Part shown: in pieces, positions 60,501-63,501 of the stretch
How positions within the stretch are numbered: position 1 is the stretch's first letter
How the letters are laid out: every line of letters begins with the position of its first letter
NCBI GenBank assembly: GCA_963989385.1
Contig: OZ022506.1
Span: forward strand, 9,877,841-9,941,840
DNA length: 64,000 bases
Reading direction: 5' to 3'
Source of the DNA: Ctena decussata
Taxonomy: Eukaryota; Mollusca; Bivalvia; Lucinida; Lucinidae
The notes under the pieces: generated by a model
Told to the model about the DNA's origin: nothing
The model's input: only the letters and a program-made list of their open reading frames with translations
Databases searched by the model: none
Program-made: the position numbers and the translations under genes

Positions 60501-61165
60501 ATGTAACCCCGTTTATGGTAGGAAAGATTCTTGCCTCAAGCGGGGCTAGAACCCCGGACTGCTACCTCAGTAGGTGAGCACTTAACCCACTGAGCTACTG
60601 GGGCTCCTTGTTTATTCTTGGTATCTAAAACACTGATATCTAATAGTACCCTATTATATCAAAGAATATAGTTTGGCATTTCCAAATTGGAAACATTTCC
60701 TTTCACAACTTGGTATCTCAAAGTAAATTTTCTGGGACCAGAAAATTTACTATGAGATATCAGTAGTTTGCTACAAACTTAAATTTTGAGATACCGGTTA
60801 CGTTTAAATCAAATAGGGTCAAGTCAGGTAAACTCGGATAGCAGGTAAATTTGGACAGTGACATGGTTTCCTTTAAATGTCAGTTGTTTAGAATTAAAAC
60901 AAAATTAACTGGGCAAACAGTGAAAATCCTGATAAGACGCCTCATTTTGAGCCATGTCATCTAGATTTTTACTGTTTGCAATGGTATATCCGAATTTATT
61001 AGCTGTCCGAAGTTGTCTGACTCGACCCTAGTCTCCTGAGAATCTGCTTACTGGAAGGTCAGCATAAAAGTAATGTTTTCTGTCAAACTTTGAGATTCTG
61101 TTCACTCTGCAGCCAAGAGCTAGAGCTGTCTTAACACCTGCCTCCACACATCTTCTGTTTACTAC
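9455..61165 (-). CDS. GATB: Mitochondrial Glu-tRNA(Gln) amidotransferase subunit B, 5' partial
   Basis: Subunit B of GatCAB, the complex that in mitochondria converts Glu-tRNA(Gln) to Gln-tRNA(Gln). GatB binds the mischarged tRNA and activates its glutamyl group for amidation. Ten exons join in frame through GT-AG sites into 445 residues plus a stop. Visible family motifs, in order, are [34 protein letters not shown] followed by [51 protein letters not shown], the C-terminal GatB/YqeY helical domain from about residue 280, and a terminal [14 protein letters not shown] segment. Bacterial GatB is about 480 residues and animal proteins are somewhat longer, so only the N-terminal part containing the GLEVH-type start is missing, probably beyond 64000. 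Introns reach 17.1 and 18.1 kb and are packed with repeats. No stop or frame break is seen, so the gene looks functional. Confidence 0.95.
9700..10060. repeat. Short inverted/direct repeat cluster
   Basis: Variants of CTTCTCACATTTTTCAATA occur at about 9756 and 9830, with inverted relatives such as GAGAAGCTTTTGCA between them. Related text (GCCGAAAAAAAGACATGAAGAGA) recurs near 24690. These look like remnants of a small foldback family. No gene was identified. Confidence 0.45.
10258..11110 (+). mobile_element. Satellite-cored element, family E, copy 1
   Basis: Left end ACAAGA, then the palindrome ATTCCGCGGAAT, then TGTCGCACCTGCTTAA. The right end has TCGCACCTTGC TAAA GCAGGTGCGAC followed by AAAAA, the inverted partner. 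The core holds about three degenerate units of roughly 300 bp, which contain 'ATTTTTAGTAACGGTGG' and 'CATCTTGGAT'. A GACGGACGGACGG-rich stretch (about 11010-11075) precedes the right hairpin. One unit has AGGTCACTGTGACCT at 10704-10718. There is no coding capacity. The strand given is the one with the ACAAGA hairpin on the left. Confidence 0.85.
11345..11368 (+). repeat. Homopolymer G24
   Basis: An uninterrupted run of 24 G following GGTGGTGGT. It could form a G-quadruplex, and its length may be assembly-sensitive. Confidence 0.9.
11531..11775. mobile_element. MITE family M1, copy 1
   Basis: Ends TATGAGCCGCAACACGAGAA and CATGTCAGGGCTCATA are imperfect terminal inverted repeats. Inner arms repeat CAGATCAGCC and its complement, with TCTGATCAGAGTC. 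Four further copies lie at 31853, 32185, 35458 and 62977. The element is non-coding and probably a non-autonomous DNA transposon. Confidence 0.85.
12679..15811 (+). mobile_element. Satellite-cored element, family B, copy 1
   Basis: Left end ACCAGAGGACCAATGGTCCT (stem AGGACCA/TGGTCCT), then GTAGCTCACCTGA. The right end is AGCTCACCTATGAGCC TAAA GGCTCAGGTGAGCT followed by AAAAA. The core has about seven units of roughly 440 bp carrying 'TTTTACCATATATGGGCGTG' and 'GGCCATCTTGGTCATGTGAC'. Each unit repeats AGGTCAAGGTCA, two abutting half-sites. GACGGACGGACGACGG precedes the right end. Open frames inside reflect the repeats and are not genes. Confidence 0.9.
15817..17164. other. Low-repeat intronic DNA
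   Basis: Apart from the 15829-16110 frame, nothing coding is recognised. TGTAGGATCACGTGATCCTA near 16535 is palindromic. Variants of TTGTAGGA(A/T)CGTA repeat between 16530 and 16680, ending near TATATAAAG at about 16660. This could be a small decayed repeat or promoter-like sequence. Confidence 0.5.
15829..16110 (-). pseudogene. Possible coding fragment, UBA-like stretch
   Basis: An 80-codon open frame on the minus strand in non-repeat sequence between two transposons, ending at 15829. It reads [14 protein letters not shown] then [11 protein letters not shown], which resembles the MGF...V..A motif and second-helix pattern of UBA domains. The C-terminal part ([20 protein letters not shown]) is not recognised. 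The frame is open upstream to a TAG near 16105, with no initiation context or convincing splice acceptor. It may be a captured or decayed exon, or a chance frame. Confidence 0.3.
17445..20106 (+). mobile_element. Satellite-cored element, family A, copy 1 (nested in F)
   Basis: Left end ACAAGAGGGCCATGGTGGCCCT (stem AGGGCCA/TGGCCCT), then CGCTCACCTGAGC. The right end is GCTCACCCTGAGCACTTCGT to GCTCAGCTGAGCT followed by AAAAA. The core holds about fourteen units of 145-150 bp with TGACCTAGTGACCTAGTTTT and CATTCTGACAAAGTTTCAT. A remnant right terminus (CTCAGGTGAGCTG) at about 17710-17722 suggests an older short element or rearrangement near the left end. Family F sequence resumes immediately on both sides. 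Confidence 0.87.
20641..22830 (+). mobile_element. Satellite-cored element, family A, copy 2 (nested in F)
   Basis: Its first roughly 90 bases, up to about 20730, match copy 1, including the hairpin AGGGCCATGGTGGCCCT. The array has about thirteen units of roughly 148 bp. A GACG-rich palindromic stretch lies at about 22737-22780. The right end GCTCACCCTGAGC to GCTCAGGTGAGCT is followed by AAAAA. The flanking family F text is split inside ATAAAA|AATACGGGTC. Confidence 0.9.
24452..25196. other. Intronic DNA, decayed repeats
   Basis: There are A-rich runs at about 24740-24780, a remnant of the 9700-10060 repeat near 24680, and a non-coding stretch at 24960-25140 that looks like an old repeat. 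No gene was identified. Confidence 0.5.
25197..26204 (+). mobile_element. Satellite-cored element, family I
   Basis: Left end ACAAGAGAATTGGTGGAACCAAT (stem ATTGGT/ACCAAT), then ATGCTCCCC. The right end is ATGCTCACCCTTTGGGGAGCAT followed by AAAAA. The core is degenerate units of about 150-170 bp repeating TCTGCACTTCCTCTCA or TGCCCTCTATCA. GGATGGACAGACAGACAAAG precedes the right end. This copy is diverged and probably old. It was recognised from the terminal architecture. Confidence 0.82.
26205..26723. other. Intronic DNA next to exon I
   Basis: A small foldback (AATCTAAATCCATCTT and AAGACGGATTAAGATTT at about 26210-26245) is related to those near 57055 and 61345. A 72-codon frame at 26295-26513 has no recognisable family and overlaps repeat-like text. 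Confidence 0.5.
26724..26858 (-). CDS. GATB: GATB exon I
   Basis: 135 nt (45 codons), acceptor TTGTAG, donor GTACTA, phase 0 at both ends. It encodes [21 protein letters not shown] and ENNPKA, which joins directly to [10 protein letters not shown] in the last exon. Confidence 0.92.
27291..27369 (-). CDS. GATB: GATB exon H
   Basis: 79 nt, acceptor TTTCAG, donor GTACAG. It encodes [20 protein letters not shown], the tail-domain helix that in GatB usually reads as P-x-x-L-x-x-L-L-D-L. It is too short to show up as a long open frame and was found by continuity with exons G and I. Confidence 0.9.
27370..28685. other. Intron between exons G and H, no gene seen
   Basis: Degenerate direct repeats of CAGATCAG.. 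and CAGTCTTCCCTG lie at 27430-27600. A 119-codon plus-strand frame at 27881-28240 shows no family resemblance and low-complexity composition. Confidence 0.45.
28686..28920. mobile_element. MITE family M3, copy 1
   Basis: Ends ACATCATGTAGTTTCCAAC and GTTAGAAGTCATATGACATG are inverted relatives. The centre GACTGCACTTAAGTGCAGTC is a perfect palindrome. The second copy is at 59795-60045. The element is non-coding and lies about 50 bases from exon G. Confidence 0.8.
28970..29094 (-). CDS. GATB: GATB exon G
   Basis: 125 nt, acceptor TTTCAG, donor GTAACT. It encodes [20 protein letters not shown] and a segment ending DMSD, matching the first helices of the GatB/YqeY tail domain that contacts tRNA. 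An AUG-started frame covering 28966-29157 extends beyond the true splice acceptor. Confidence 0.9.
29155..29475. repeat. Palindromic dispersed repeat (family P), copy 2, split by SINE
   Basis: The family P core (GGATCCACTCTTAAAGG with TAAGAGTAGATCCC) is followed by CATTTTGGAAAGG. The SINE then interrupts it, and the right flank (GGAAGCAAGAAGGAAGTCAC, GTTGTCCCCTTTTGT) resumes after it. The interruption shows the SINE inserted later. Confidence 0.8.
29258..29416 (+). mobile_element. tRNA-derived SINE with 15-bp target duplications
   Basis: A 159-bp insert bounded by identical CCCATTTTGGAAAGG at 29243-29257 and 29417-29431. The 5' part has a pol III A-box-like TAGTGTAGTGG (29266-29276) and a degenerate B-box GGTTGCAAGATTGA. 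The 3' part ends GGGACGTTAAAC then CACTCACTCAC, the short-repeat tail style common in invertebrate SINEs. It needs a partner LINE for mobility. Confidence 0.88.
29932..30917 (+). mobile_element. Satellite-cored element, family E, copy 2
   Basis: The left end is decayed (ACAAAAATTTCGCAGAAT, then TGTCACACCTGCT). The right end TCGCACCTTGCTTAAGCAGGTGCGAC is followed by AAAAA. The core has three units of about 320 bp with TTTCAGCCAAATAGACCAAG and CATGCTGCATGTGAAATTTG. AGGTCACTGTGACCT is intact at 30225-30239 and altered near 30545. A GACG/GGATGG stretch precedes the right end. Confidence 0.85.
30918..31574. other. Intron next to exon F
   Basis: A near-perfect tandem duplication occurs at about 31340-31500 (TAACCCAAAATTGTTCTGGA occurs twice, about 80 bp apart, with CTAATGGATCCGTATCATAC). 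Nothing coding was recognised apart from exon F. Confidence 0.6.
31575..31806 (-). CDS. GATB: GATB exon F
   Basis: 232 nt, the longest coding exon, acceptor TTTGCAG, donor GTAAGT. It encodes [25 protein letters not shown], the [10 protein letters not shown] linker and the start of the C-terminal helical domain ([10 protein letters not shown]). Confidence 0.96.
31853..32094. mobile_element. MITE family M1, copy 2
   Basis: Ends TATGAGCCGCGACACAACAA and TTTTCGAGTGTCAAACTCATA. Internal CAGATCAGCCTGGGCATCTG and its complement form long arms. It lies 46 bases from the exon F acceptor, inside the intron. Confidence 0.85.
32185..32411. mobile_element. MITE family M1, copy 3
   Basis: Same family as copy 2 and only about 90 bases away, but more diverged. 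Ends TACAAGCCACGACACAACAA and GTTTTGTCATGTTGCAGCTC. Two independent insertions or a tandem event would both fit. Confidence 0.8.
32434..33273. repeat. Very large foldback, arms about 400 bp
   Basis: The left arm from GCAACCCCATCATTGATTAT pairs with the right arm ending AATTAATGATGGGGTTG. Intermediate matches include AATTGGCATTTTGAGACAGC with GTCTCAAAATGCCAAT, and TTCACCTTGTGCATGCAT with its complement near 33125. The centre, AATGGGTGAGAAAG...CTTTTCTCACCCATT, lies at about 32855. The arms have diverged by substitutions and small indels. No open frame of note is present. Confidence 0.9.
33262..33402. repeat. Second palindrome sharing the outer end of the foldback
   Basis: ATGATGGGGTTGAGGCC...GGAAATCTCAGGCT pairs with AGCCTGAGATTTCC...GGCCTCAACCCCATCAT. 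The end ATGATGGGGTTG is shared with the right end of the large foldback, and its complement starts that element, so the motif occurs three times. Confidence 0.85.
33567..33787. repeat. Foldback plus 53-bp tandem duplication
   Basis: Arms TCAAACTCAAAATAAAGCAC and ACTGATTGGC pair with GCCAATCAGT and GTGCTTTATTTTGAGTTTGA. The right outer segment, starting TGAGTTTGAGATTATTTTCA and ending GGAAGTAAGACA, is then duplicated in tandem with period 53 (33679 and 33732). Confidence 0.85.
33931..34130. repeat. Palindromic dispersed repeat (family P), copy 3
   Basis: Left flank AATGGGTACACTTTCAGG. Core GGTCAACTCTTTAAGGAAAG with CCTAGGAGCAAATTCTTTCC and GAGTAGAC. Right flank GGGAAGCAAACAGGAAGTCA and AGTTGTCCCC. 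This is the most complete copy of the family. Confidence 0.8.
34218..35114. repeat. Nested foldback, about 900 bp
   Basis: The outer arm GTCGTATTTATAAAACGAC and GGACCTCTGACAGTT pairs with AACTGTCAGAGGTCC and TTTTATAAATAAGGCCCC. An independent inner palindrome at 34709-34804 has arms TTCCCCCCGTGCCTCAGCT and AGCTGAGGCACGGGGGGAA. The inner one probably inserted into the older outer one. Confidence 0.85.
35355..35439 (-). CDS. GATB: GATB exon E
   Basis: 85 nt, acceptor TGATAG, donor GTAAGT. It encodes [18 protein letters not shown] and [10 protein letters not shown]. The split codons at both ends join correctly to exons D and F. It is separated from exon D by an 18,050-base intron holding the LINE and the composite element. 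Confidence 0.95.
35458..35691. mobile_element. MITE family M1, copy 4
   Basis: Starts ATGAGCCACGACACGAGAAA and ends TTTCTAGTGTCACAGCTCA. Long inner arms around CAGATCAGCCTGGGCATCCG. It lies about 20 bases from the exon E acceptor, inside the intron. Confidence 0.88.
35692..37088. other. Intronic DNA before the LINE, no gene seen
   Basis: AT-rich sequence with a weak foldback at about 35930-36180 (CATTCTAATGCACTT with AAGTGCATTAGAATC) around AGCGACAGTATATCGC. No coding resemblance on either strand. Confidence 0.6.
37089..37105 (+). repeat. Left target-site duplication of the LINE
   Basis: AAAGATCACAAACTGTT, repeated exactly at 44563-44579. The leading A bases at the right copy may belong to the tail, so the certain length is 15 bp. 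Confidence 0.9.
37252..37554 (-). other. Unexplained open frame within the LINE 5' region
   Basis: A 100-codon minus-strand frame. The part [33 protein letters not shown] looks protein-like and is followed by a GT at the end of an AAG codon, like a splice donor. I do not recognise a family. It lies inside the target-duplication boundaries, so it would have to be LINE 5' sequence, a captured exon or a chance frame. Confidence 0.25.
38320..38510. repeat. Imperfect foldback in the LINE 5' region
   Basis: TCAGGCCTCATAC and GTATGAGGCCTGA flank several repeats of TTTCAGGCTT. This could be a small insertion or LINE 5' UTR structure. Confidence 0.6.
38998..40105 (+). pseudogene. LINE ORF2, endonuclease part
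   Basis: The apurinic/apyrimidinic-type endonuclease nicks target DNA to prime reverse transcription. Motifs are SQNCQGLG (residues 9-16), LQDVH (38-42, with D where many families have E), CGDWN (140-144), RLDYFL (204-209) and TDHSS (229-233). The fold therefore looks complete, and the catalytic Asn, Asp and His positions are present. A Lys/Glu-rich coiled-coil-like linker follows. LINE coding stops near residue 369. The frame runs on to a stop at 40215 only by reading into the inserted element, adding about 36 foreign residues. ATG at 38998 is the first Met of the conserved block. Confidence 0.9.
40104..41387 (+). mobile_element. Satellite-cored element, family G, inside LINE ORF2
   Basis: Left end AACAAGAA then TGTTACAGTATGTAACA (stem TGTTAC/GTAACA), then ATGCCCCCGAAGG (40131-40143). 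The right end has the exact inverted partner CCTTCGGGGGCAT (41375-41387) followed by AAAAA. The core is units of about 140 bp with TGACCTTTGACCC, GTGACCTTGACCTTGGG and CACACCTTCTCA. GACGGACGGACTGACGGACGG lies at about 41317-41345. Removing it and two A bases leaves the LINE frame open across the junction. Confidence 0.9.
41388..42571 (+). pseudogene. LINE ORF2, reverse transcriptase core, ends at a nonsense codon
   Basis: The polymerase copies LINE RNA into DNA at the nicked target. Before the ATG at 41516 the frame reads [20 protein letters not shown], a conserved pre-RT segment. A 19-bp tandem duplication at 41472-41509 then breaks it. From 41516 the motifs are [12 protein letters not shown] (81-92), [15 protein letters not shown] (140-148), SIDFEKAFD (208-216), [11 protein letters not shown] (265-275) and YADD (310-313), all intact. 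The frame stops at TGA (42569-42571), where related elements usually carry Trp, consistent with a single TGG-to-TGA change. Confidence 0.92.
42572..43201 (+). pseudogene. LINE ORF2, post-RT segment
   Basis: Continues in the same frame after the TGA, reading [10 protein letters not shown] and FKILGVTF, then the thumb/connection region including [20 protein letters not shown] and [11 protein letters not shown]. The next Met is at 42602. It ends by frameshift in a five-A run at 43189-43193; one more A would restore the frame into the following segment. Confidence 0.88.
43171..44115 (+). pseudogene. LINE ORF2, C-terminal segment with Cys/His motif
   Basis: Frame downstream of the single-base shift, reading [21 protein letters not shown], then [18 protein letters not shown] at about 43726-43782, and [11 protein letters not shown]-x2-C...H...C is the C-terminal zinc-knuckle-like motif of L1/Tx1-type ORF2 proteins. 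A native-looking stop (TAA) is at 44113. The Met at 43171 lies in overlap and is not a real start. Confidence 0.9.
44116..44562 (+). other. LINE 3' UTR and A-rich tail
   Basis: T/C-rich tract TCTCTCTGTATCTCTTAG at about 44357, then AATAAA-containing text and the tail at 44545-44562. No hairpin of the cored-element type is present. Confidence 0.75.
44563..44579 (+). repeat. Right target-site duplication of the LINE
   Basis: Exact second copy of AAAGATCACAAACTGTT, immediately after the A-rich tail. Confidence 0.9.
44767..44805 (+). mobile_element. Left terminus of A'-type element
   Basis: ACAAGAGGGCCAAGAGGCCCT (stem AGGGCC/GGCCCT) then CGCTCACCTGAAC, immediately followed by the second family C left end. 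Its body probably continues at 46468 as the 156-bp array. Confidence 0.75.
44806..46467 (+). mobile_element. Satellite-cored element, family C, copy 2, with duplicated right end
   Basis: Left end ACAAGAGCTGTCGCCTGACAGC. Right ends CCTGAACTTTCGTTCAGGCG then AGCT occur at 45966 and again at 46467. The segment 45475-45966 and the segment 45970-46467 are near copies, so about 500 bp including the terminus was duplicated. A G-rich tract at 45036-45072 lies in its left part. Confidence 0.8.
45036..45072 (+). repeat. G-rich tract
   Basis: GGTAGGGGGGAAGGGGGGAG and following G-runs provide at least four runs of five or more G, with quadruplex potential on the plus strand. Confidence 0.85.
46468..48636 (+). 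repeat. 156-bp tandem array, body of the A' element
   Basis: About thirteen units of roughly 156 bp with GACCCTGGGGCCACCATTTG, GGACCACTAGGCAATGC and GAGAAGAAGATTTTTAAGTA. Unit starts near 47401, 47559, 47713 and 47869 give the period. A partial unit is duplicated at about 48180-48245. No GACG stretch or right terminus is seen, so the right end is lost or recombined near 48630, where C-type sequence resumes. Confidence 0.85.
49307..51775 (+). mobile_element. Satellite-cored element, family B, copy 2 (nested in C)
   Basis: Left end ACAAGAGGACCAATGGTCCT then GTAGCTCACCTGACA. The right end AGCTCACCACAGGTGAGCT is followed by AAAAA. The array has about five units of roughly 440 bp, closely matching copy 1 at 12679-15811. 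GACGCCGCCGACGCC and GACGACGGACGACGG precede the right end. The flanks are the C-type text GGTCTTTAA|AAAACTTTAACC, so the host site is recognisable. Confidence 0.92.
51865..52530. other. Intronic DNA, nothing recognised
   Basis: No repeat with a partner in the window and no coding resemblance. The composition is ordinary for the intron. Confidence 0.5.
52531..53262. repeat. 39-bp minisatellite, 19 units
   Basis: Unit GCTTTTGGTGCAATTTTCAT followed by GACTGACATGCAGAGAAGT. Because 39 is divisible by three and the unit lacks stops in one frame per strand, both strands are open: plus 52534-53310 with 13-residue unit [13 protein letters not shown], and minus 52497-53252 with unit [13 protein letters not shown]. 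Variants (MED, and MTDR at the end) occur in the same order in units 5-11 and 12-18, a seven-unit (about 273-bp) higher-order repeat. It is intronic between exons D and E, so not treated as a gene. Confidence 0.93.
53490..53603 (-). CDS. GATB: GATB exon D
   Basis: 114 nt, acceptor TACTAG, donor GTAAGA. It encodes [24 protein letters not shown] and RKAI, one of the most conserved GatB blocks. Open frame continues past both splice sites but the family match stops at them. Confidence 0.95.
53735..53830. repeat. Palindromic dispersed repeat (family P), copy 4
   Basis: Core CCCTTAAAGGAAAGAATTTG with ATTCATTCCTTTAAGGG. The flanks are mostly lost. Confidence 0.65.
53831..54978. other. Intron between exons C and D
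   Basis: A C/T-rich run at 54009-54040 is followed by GTGTGTATGTATGTGTGTG. A small foldback at about 53905-53960 contains TTTTCCATTTATTCTAAATG. A palindromic stretch at about 54730-54850 pairs GTCTGGATCCAGATCAGGCC with GGCTGATCTGAGATCC. No gene. Confidence 0.55.
54979..55101 (-). CDS. GATB: GATB exon C
   Basis: 123 nt, acceptor TTGAAG, donor GTATGG. It encodes [20 protein letters not shown] and CDGKMS. Bacterial GatB usually has VPLMEIV here. The G in place of the usual P agrees with my recollection of the animal mitochondrial form rather than damage. Confidence 0.93.
55205..55565. repeat. Foldback with perfect 32-bp core palindrome arms
   Basis: Outer parts GCGGTAATTTTGATGGGTT and ATACCGCGAAAAATGGAAC are inverted relatives. 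The core at about 55315-55385 pairs CACTTGAGCCAATTCCTTCA, TTAACCTGC with GCAGGTTAATGAAAGAACTG, GCTCAAGTG. A decayed relative lies at about 12230-12530. Confidence 0.8.
55566..57150. other. Intron between exons B and C
   Basis: (GT) and G-runs lie at about 55717-55760. Between about 56580 and 57080 there are three to four degenerate units of about 180 bp with CAATCAGTTTTATAAAACTC and AATCTAGATATAC. Near 57050-57090 AATCTAGATCCATCTTTTAA and its complement form a palindrome. Related pieces lie near 26220 and 61250-61360. No gene. Confidence 0.6.
57151..57352 (-). CDS. GATB: GATB exon B
   Basis: 202 nt, acceptor CTACAG, donor GTCAGT. It encodes [22 protein letters not shown] and SLIDLNRAG. The last codon is split after its first base. 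This exon carries the family block that precedes the catalytic-side glutamate. Confidence 0.95.
57461..57653. repeat. Palindromic dispersed repeat (family P), copy 5
   Basis: AATGGATACGCTTTCAGGGG on the left, a degenerate core (AAACGGAAGAATTTTCTCC), and AGAGAAGCAAACAGAAAGTC with GTTTCCCTTTGTG on the right. It abuts the family D element. Confidence 0.7.
57654..58939 (+). mobile_element. Satellite-cored element, family D
   Basis: Left end ACTAGAAGGTTGTCCAGGGACAAC (stem GTTGTCC/GGACAAC) then TCGAGCCCGCT. The right end AGCGGGCTCGAC is followed by GAAAA. The array has about six units of roughly 160-180 bp with TTCAAGTGTGACCTTGACCT, AGAACAATTGTGCCAAATTA and GCTCGGACAAGCTCAATTTA. GGACGGACGGATGGATG lies at about 58840-58856. 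Direct repeats TGACCTTGACCT recur in most units. Confidence 0.87.
58988..59174. mobile_element. MITE with TACAGTCAAACCTG termini
   Basis: Ends TACAGTCAAACCTGCTTA and TTAAGACAGGTTTGACTGTA are terminal inverted repeats. The interior also pairs AGAGATCACCTGTCTTA with later text. It is non-coding. Confidence 0.8.
59328..59442. repeat. Foldback repeat
   Basis: GATCTTACACGAGTGGTCAT, TCAAATGAAGTTTATGAAAT pairs with ATTTCATATGAAATGACCAC, TCTTGTAAGATTC, around GCCTTCGGCC. It may be a MITE of a family with no other copy here. Confidence 0.8.
59443..60420. other. Intron between exons A and B, with MITE
   Basis: Apart from MITE M3 at 59795-60045, this is AT-rich non-coding DNA with no recognised gene. 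Confidence 0.55.
59795..60045. mobile_element. MITE family M3, copy 2
   Basis: Ends GAGCCACATCATGTAATTTC and GGAAATCACATGATGTGGCTC are near-perfect inverted repeats. The centre GACTGCACATACCGTAAGTG then CAGTC is a diverged palindrome. It is more complete than the copy at 28686. Confidence 0.88.
60425..60605 (-). mobile_element. tRNA-derived SINE, minus strand
   Basis: The minus strand reads AGTAGCTCAGTGGGTTAAGT (A-box about 60586-60597), then GGGGTTCTAGCCCCG (B-box about 60543-60553). It continues into ACCGTCCCATTGTCCTGATA and CTGTTGAAAAGG, the body style of invertebrate SINEs. Acceptor-stem pairing is poor and no tRNA-like 3' end follows, so it is not a functional tRNA gene. No clear target duplication was seen. 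Confidence 0.65.
60815..61030. mobile_element. MITE family M4, copy 2
   Basis: Ends TAGGGTCAAGTCAGGTAA and GTTGTCTGACTCGACCCTA. It carries the same GTCAGTTGTTTAGAATTAAA block and GGCAAACAGTGAAAATCCTG palindrome as copy 1. It ends 22 bases from exon A, just inside the intron. Confidence 0.85.
61052..61165 (-). CDS. GATB: GATB exon A (first visible)
   Basis: 38 codons, phase 0 at both ends, acceptor TTTACAG and donor GTAAGC. It encodes [10 protein letters not shown] to [13 protein letters not shown], the conserved segment just after the GatB N-terminal strand region. The upstream exon is not recognisable between 61166 and 64000. Confidence 0.95.
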
Positions 61166-61816
61166 CTGTAAAATGCCAATCATCATATTTATTAATATAA
61201 CCATATTTGTTGGGCTGTAAAAAACTGTTTTCCTCTCACTAGAATGACCCCAAATATCTTAATCAGTCTCATGAAATTCTGGTACACATGTACATGACAA
61301 GATTTTTTACTTCCAAACCAATCTGAAAACTGAAGATCTCTCCTATAAAATGGATCTAGACTTTTTGGATTGTTTTGGGATAGAAAAGCTCTATCTTATA
61401 ACCTAAAAAAAACAACAACAACAAAAAAAACAACAACAACAGGATACCATATTTGACCTAATTATTGCACATGCTCCTATAAGCGCACATCATGGAAATG
61501 TTTCACTTTGGCATATGACATATGACTATAAGTGCACATATTTTAATAGTGCATCTCTTCGTTTGCTAATTCACAAGAGCTGAAAAATGCTACAGAATTT
61601 TTCATTTTTCAACAGTAAAGCTTCGCTATCCTTCTATGACCAAGAGAAGCTTTTCTCCTACACTTAACCTTTAAATTTGTTTCCTTGAATGTATAACAAA
61701 TCGTTGAAATGTGCCCTTATCAGAAAGCAAATTTACTACAAGTATTCACTGCCATTTTGAAAAAGCTGAATGCACAGAGTGCTAAAGGTTTGATTGTGGT
61801 ATGCTAAATAAGACAA
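61166..61816. other. Intron upstream of exon A
   Basis: One unit of the 56580-57080 repeat lies at 61190-61370, followed by (AAC)n-like simple sequence at about 61400-61440. I searched by eye for the preceding GatB exon (GLEVH-type and PGxLP-type motifs) without success. Confidence 0.55.
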
Positions 61817-61930
61817 ATGGATACACTTTCAGGGGCAGCAACTACTATTTTCTGTTTTATCTCCCTTCTCCAGAGGGTCAAACCTTAAAGGAAAGAATTT
61901 GCTCTCCCAGGGAGTGCATTCAGCACTGTT
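61817..61930. repeat. Palindromic dispersed repeat (family P), copy 6
   Basis: AATGGATACACTTTCAGGGG, then CTCCCTTCTCCAGAGGGTCA and AACCTTAAAGGAAAGAATTTG. The right half is lost. Confidence 0.65.
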
Positions 61931-62976
61931 TGTCAGAAACAAATATGACTAATTCCGAATTTAGAAACAAAACTGGACTTAAAATTTCTGTATTCAATTG
62001 CTACATTTAGACTGTACTGTCGACCTGGTGACACATGATGCTCACATTGGTATTGGCAGTTACGCGCGCACCAAATTTTTCTGTACGTGTTTGCAAATAT
62101 TTATGGAAGAATCTGGGCATGCAAGACAGTTTTTCTACATGAAACATGTAATGCAGTATGCGAATGGCCATGCTGGAGCTAACTTTCTAATGGTCCCTGA
62201 AGAGAAAAATACTAAGTCATTTTATGAAACAAAGCTATCAAATGCTTTTGCAAATTTTATGCATGCCGCAAAGTACCATAAAAATGCTATGAATCGGGAC
62301 AGATAGTCTGAGCAAACAGTGCAGATCCAGATCAGACTGCTCCTAAAGGAACATTGTCATGATGGCCTATACTCTTTGCCATCCTATCTGCATCTTTTAG
62401 ATTAGTGATTACTGCATTGCAGAATCAAACTGTTCCATTTTTAGCGCAATAACAGTATTAATTACCCTAATGTGCGTATATATATGTACACCTGAAAATA
62501 ATAAATTTTCCAGTTGTGACAAATGGAAAATTTATTAATACTTAAGCACATTAGAGCACTTTAGGAGTACCAACTTTTAGAATTTCGCAGAACTCAGACA
62601 AAGGTTTCATACAGCCTACTAGTACCTGTAGGGGCAGAAGGGGCTAGAGACCCACTGTATCTTAGGCACATCATATGAAAGGTGGAGCCCATTCCTCTCT
62701 TTTTGCTGCCTTATCCTTCCCGGATTCGAAACAGGTACATATATATATTTACTGCTGGGTTGACAGAGAGAGTTTTGCAGTTATCAGATGGGGATGCTCG
62801 GGTTCATCTTCAAATCTTACTGCAATATTCTGCGCCATAACCAAGCATCTCTAACCACAGTGCCTCTCTACTCAGTACTTAGGAAACACATGAAATCTTG
62901 CCCAACTCCACCCACACTTGACTTTGCCACATTCAAATTTATCGTTGTTTAGATTACAGGGCTAAAAAAATGTCTA
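61931..62976. other. Intronic DNA, foldback remnants
   Basis: A plus-strand 102-codon frame at 61998-62306 has no family resemblance. At about 62400-62600 AATAATAAATTTTCCA pairs with TGGAAAATTTATTAAT around GTTGTGACAA. AAACAGTGCAGATCCAGATC at about 62317 is related to 54780. Confidence 0.5.
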
Positions 62977-63170
62977 CTTGAGCCACAACACAAGAAAACC
63001 AACAAAGTGGCTGTGCACCCAGCTAAAACACAGATCAGCCCCGTCTGATAAGTCTTTGCTCTTTGAATGGGGCTAGCTTAGACCCTTAGCTACCCTGAAT
63101 GCCCAGGCTGATCTAAGCCTTCGCTGGAGCACATGCCACTTTGTTGGTTTTCTCGTGTTGTGGCTCACTT
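62977..63170. mobile_element. MITE family M1, copy 5
   Basis: Ends TTGAGCCACAACACAAGAAA and TTTCTCGTGTTGTGGCTCA. It is shorter than the other copies because the inner arms carry deletions. Confidence 0.85.
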
Positions 63171-63501
63171 ATCCAATCCAGGTGATAAGCTCTCATTGAT
63201 ACCTTATCAAAATATACAGGCTTTATTCAGGTAAATTAGGAATGGTGCCTTTTTTCAGAAATTGGAAGATCTTTTGGCTGTTTGTAAATGAAAATTCTTG
63301 GTGAAAGTTGTAAAATATGGGAATTACATGTACACATGAGTTTAAAGTAGTTTCTTTTTGAAAGTGGGCCCATATTTGGCCAGATAAAAATCTCCTGGAA
63401 TGAAGGATGACTAGTCAGAAAATATATTTCCAGCCCTGTGAAGAGATGTGAGCTTATTAATTATAAATATTCTAAAAATTGGGACACCTAAAATAATTAC
63501 A

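Noticed and set aside
60515..60605. Functional tRNA gene on the minus strand
   Set aside because: A- and B-box-like blocks are present, but the acceptor and anticodon stems do not pair properly and SINE body sequence follows.
61998..62306. 102-codon plus-strand frame
   Set aside because: No family resemblance; it overlaps text related to foldback repeats found near 54780.
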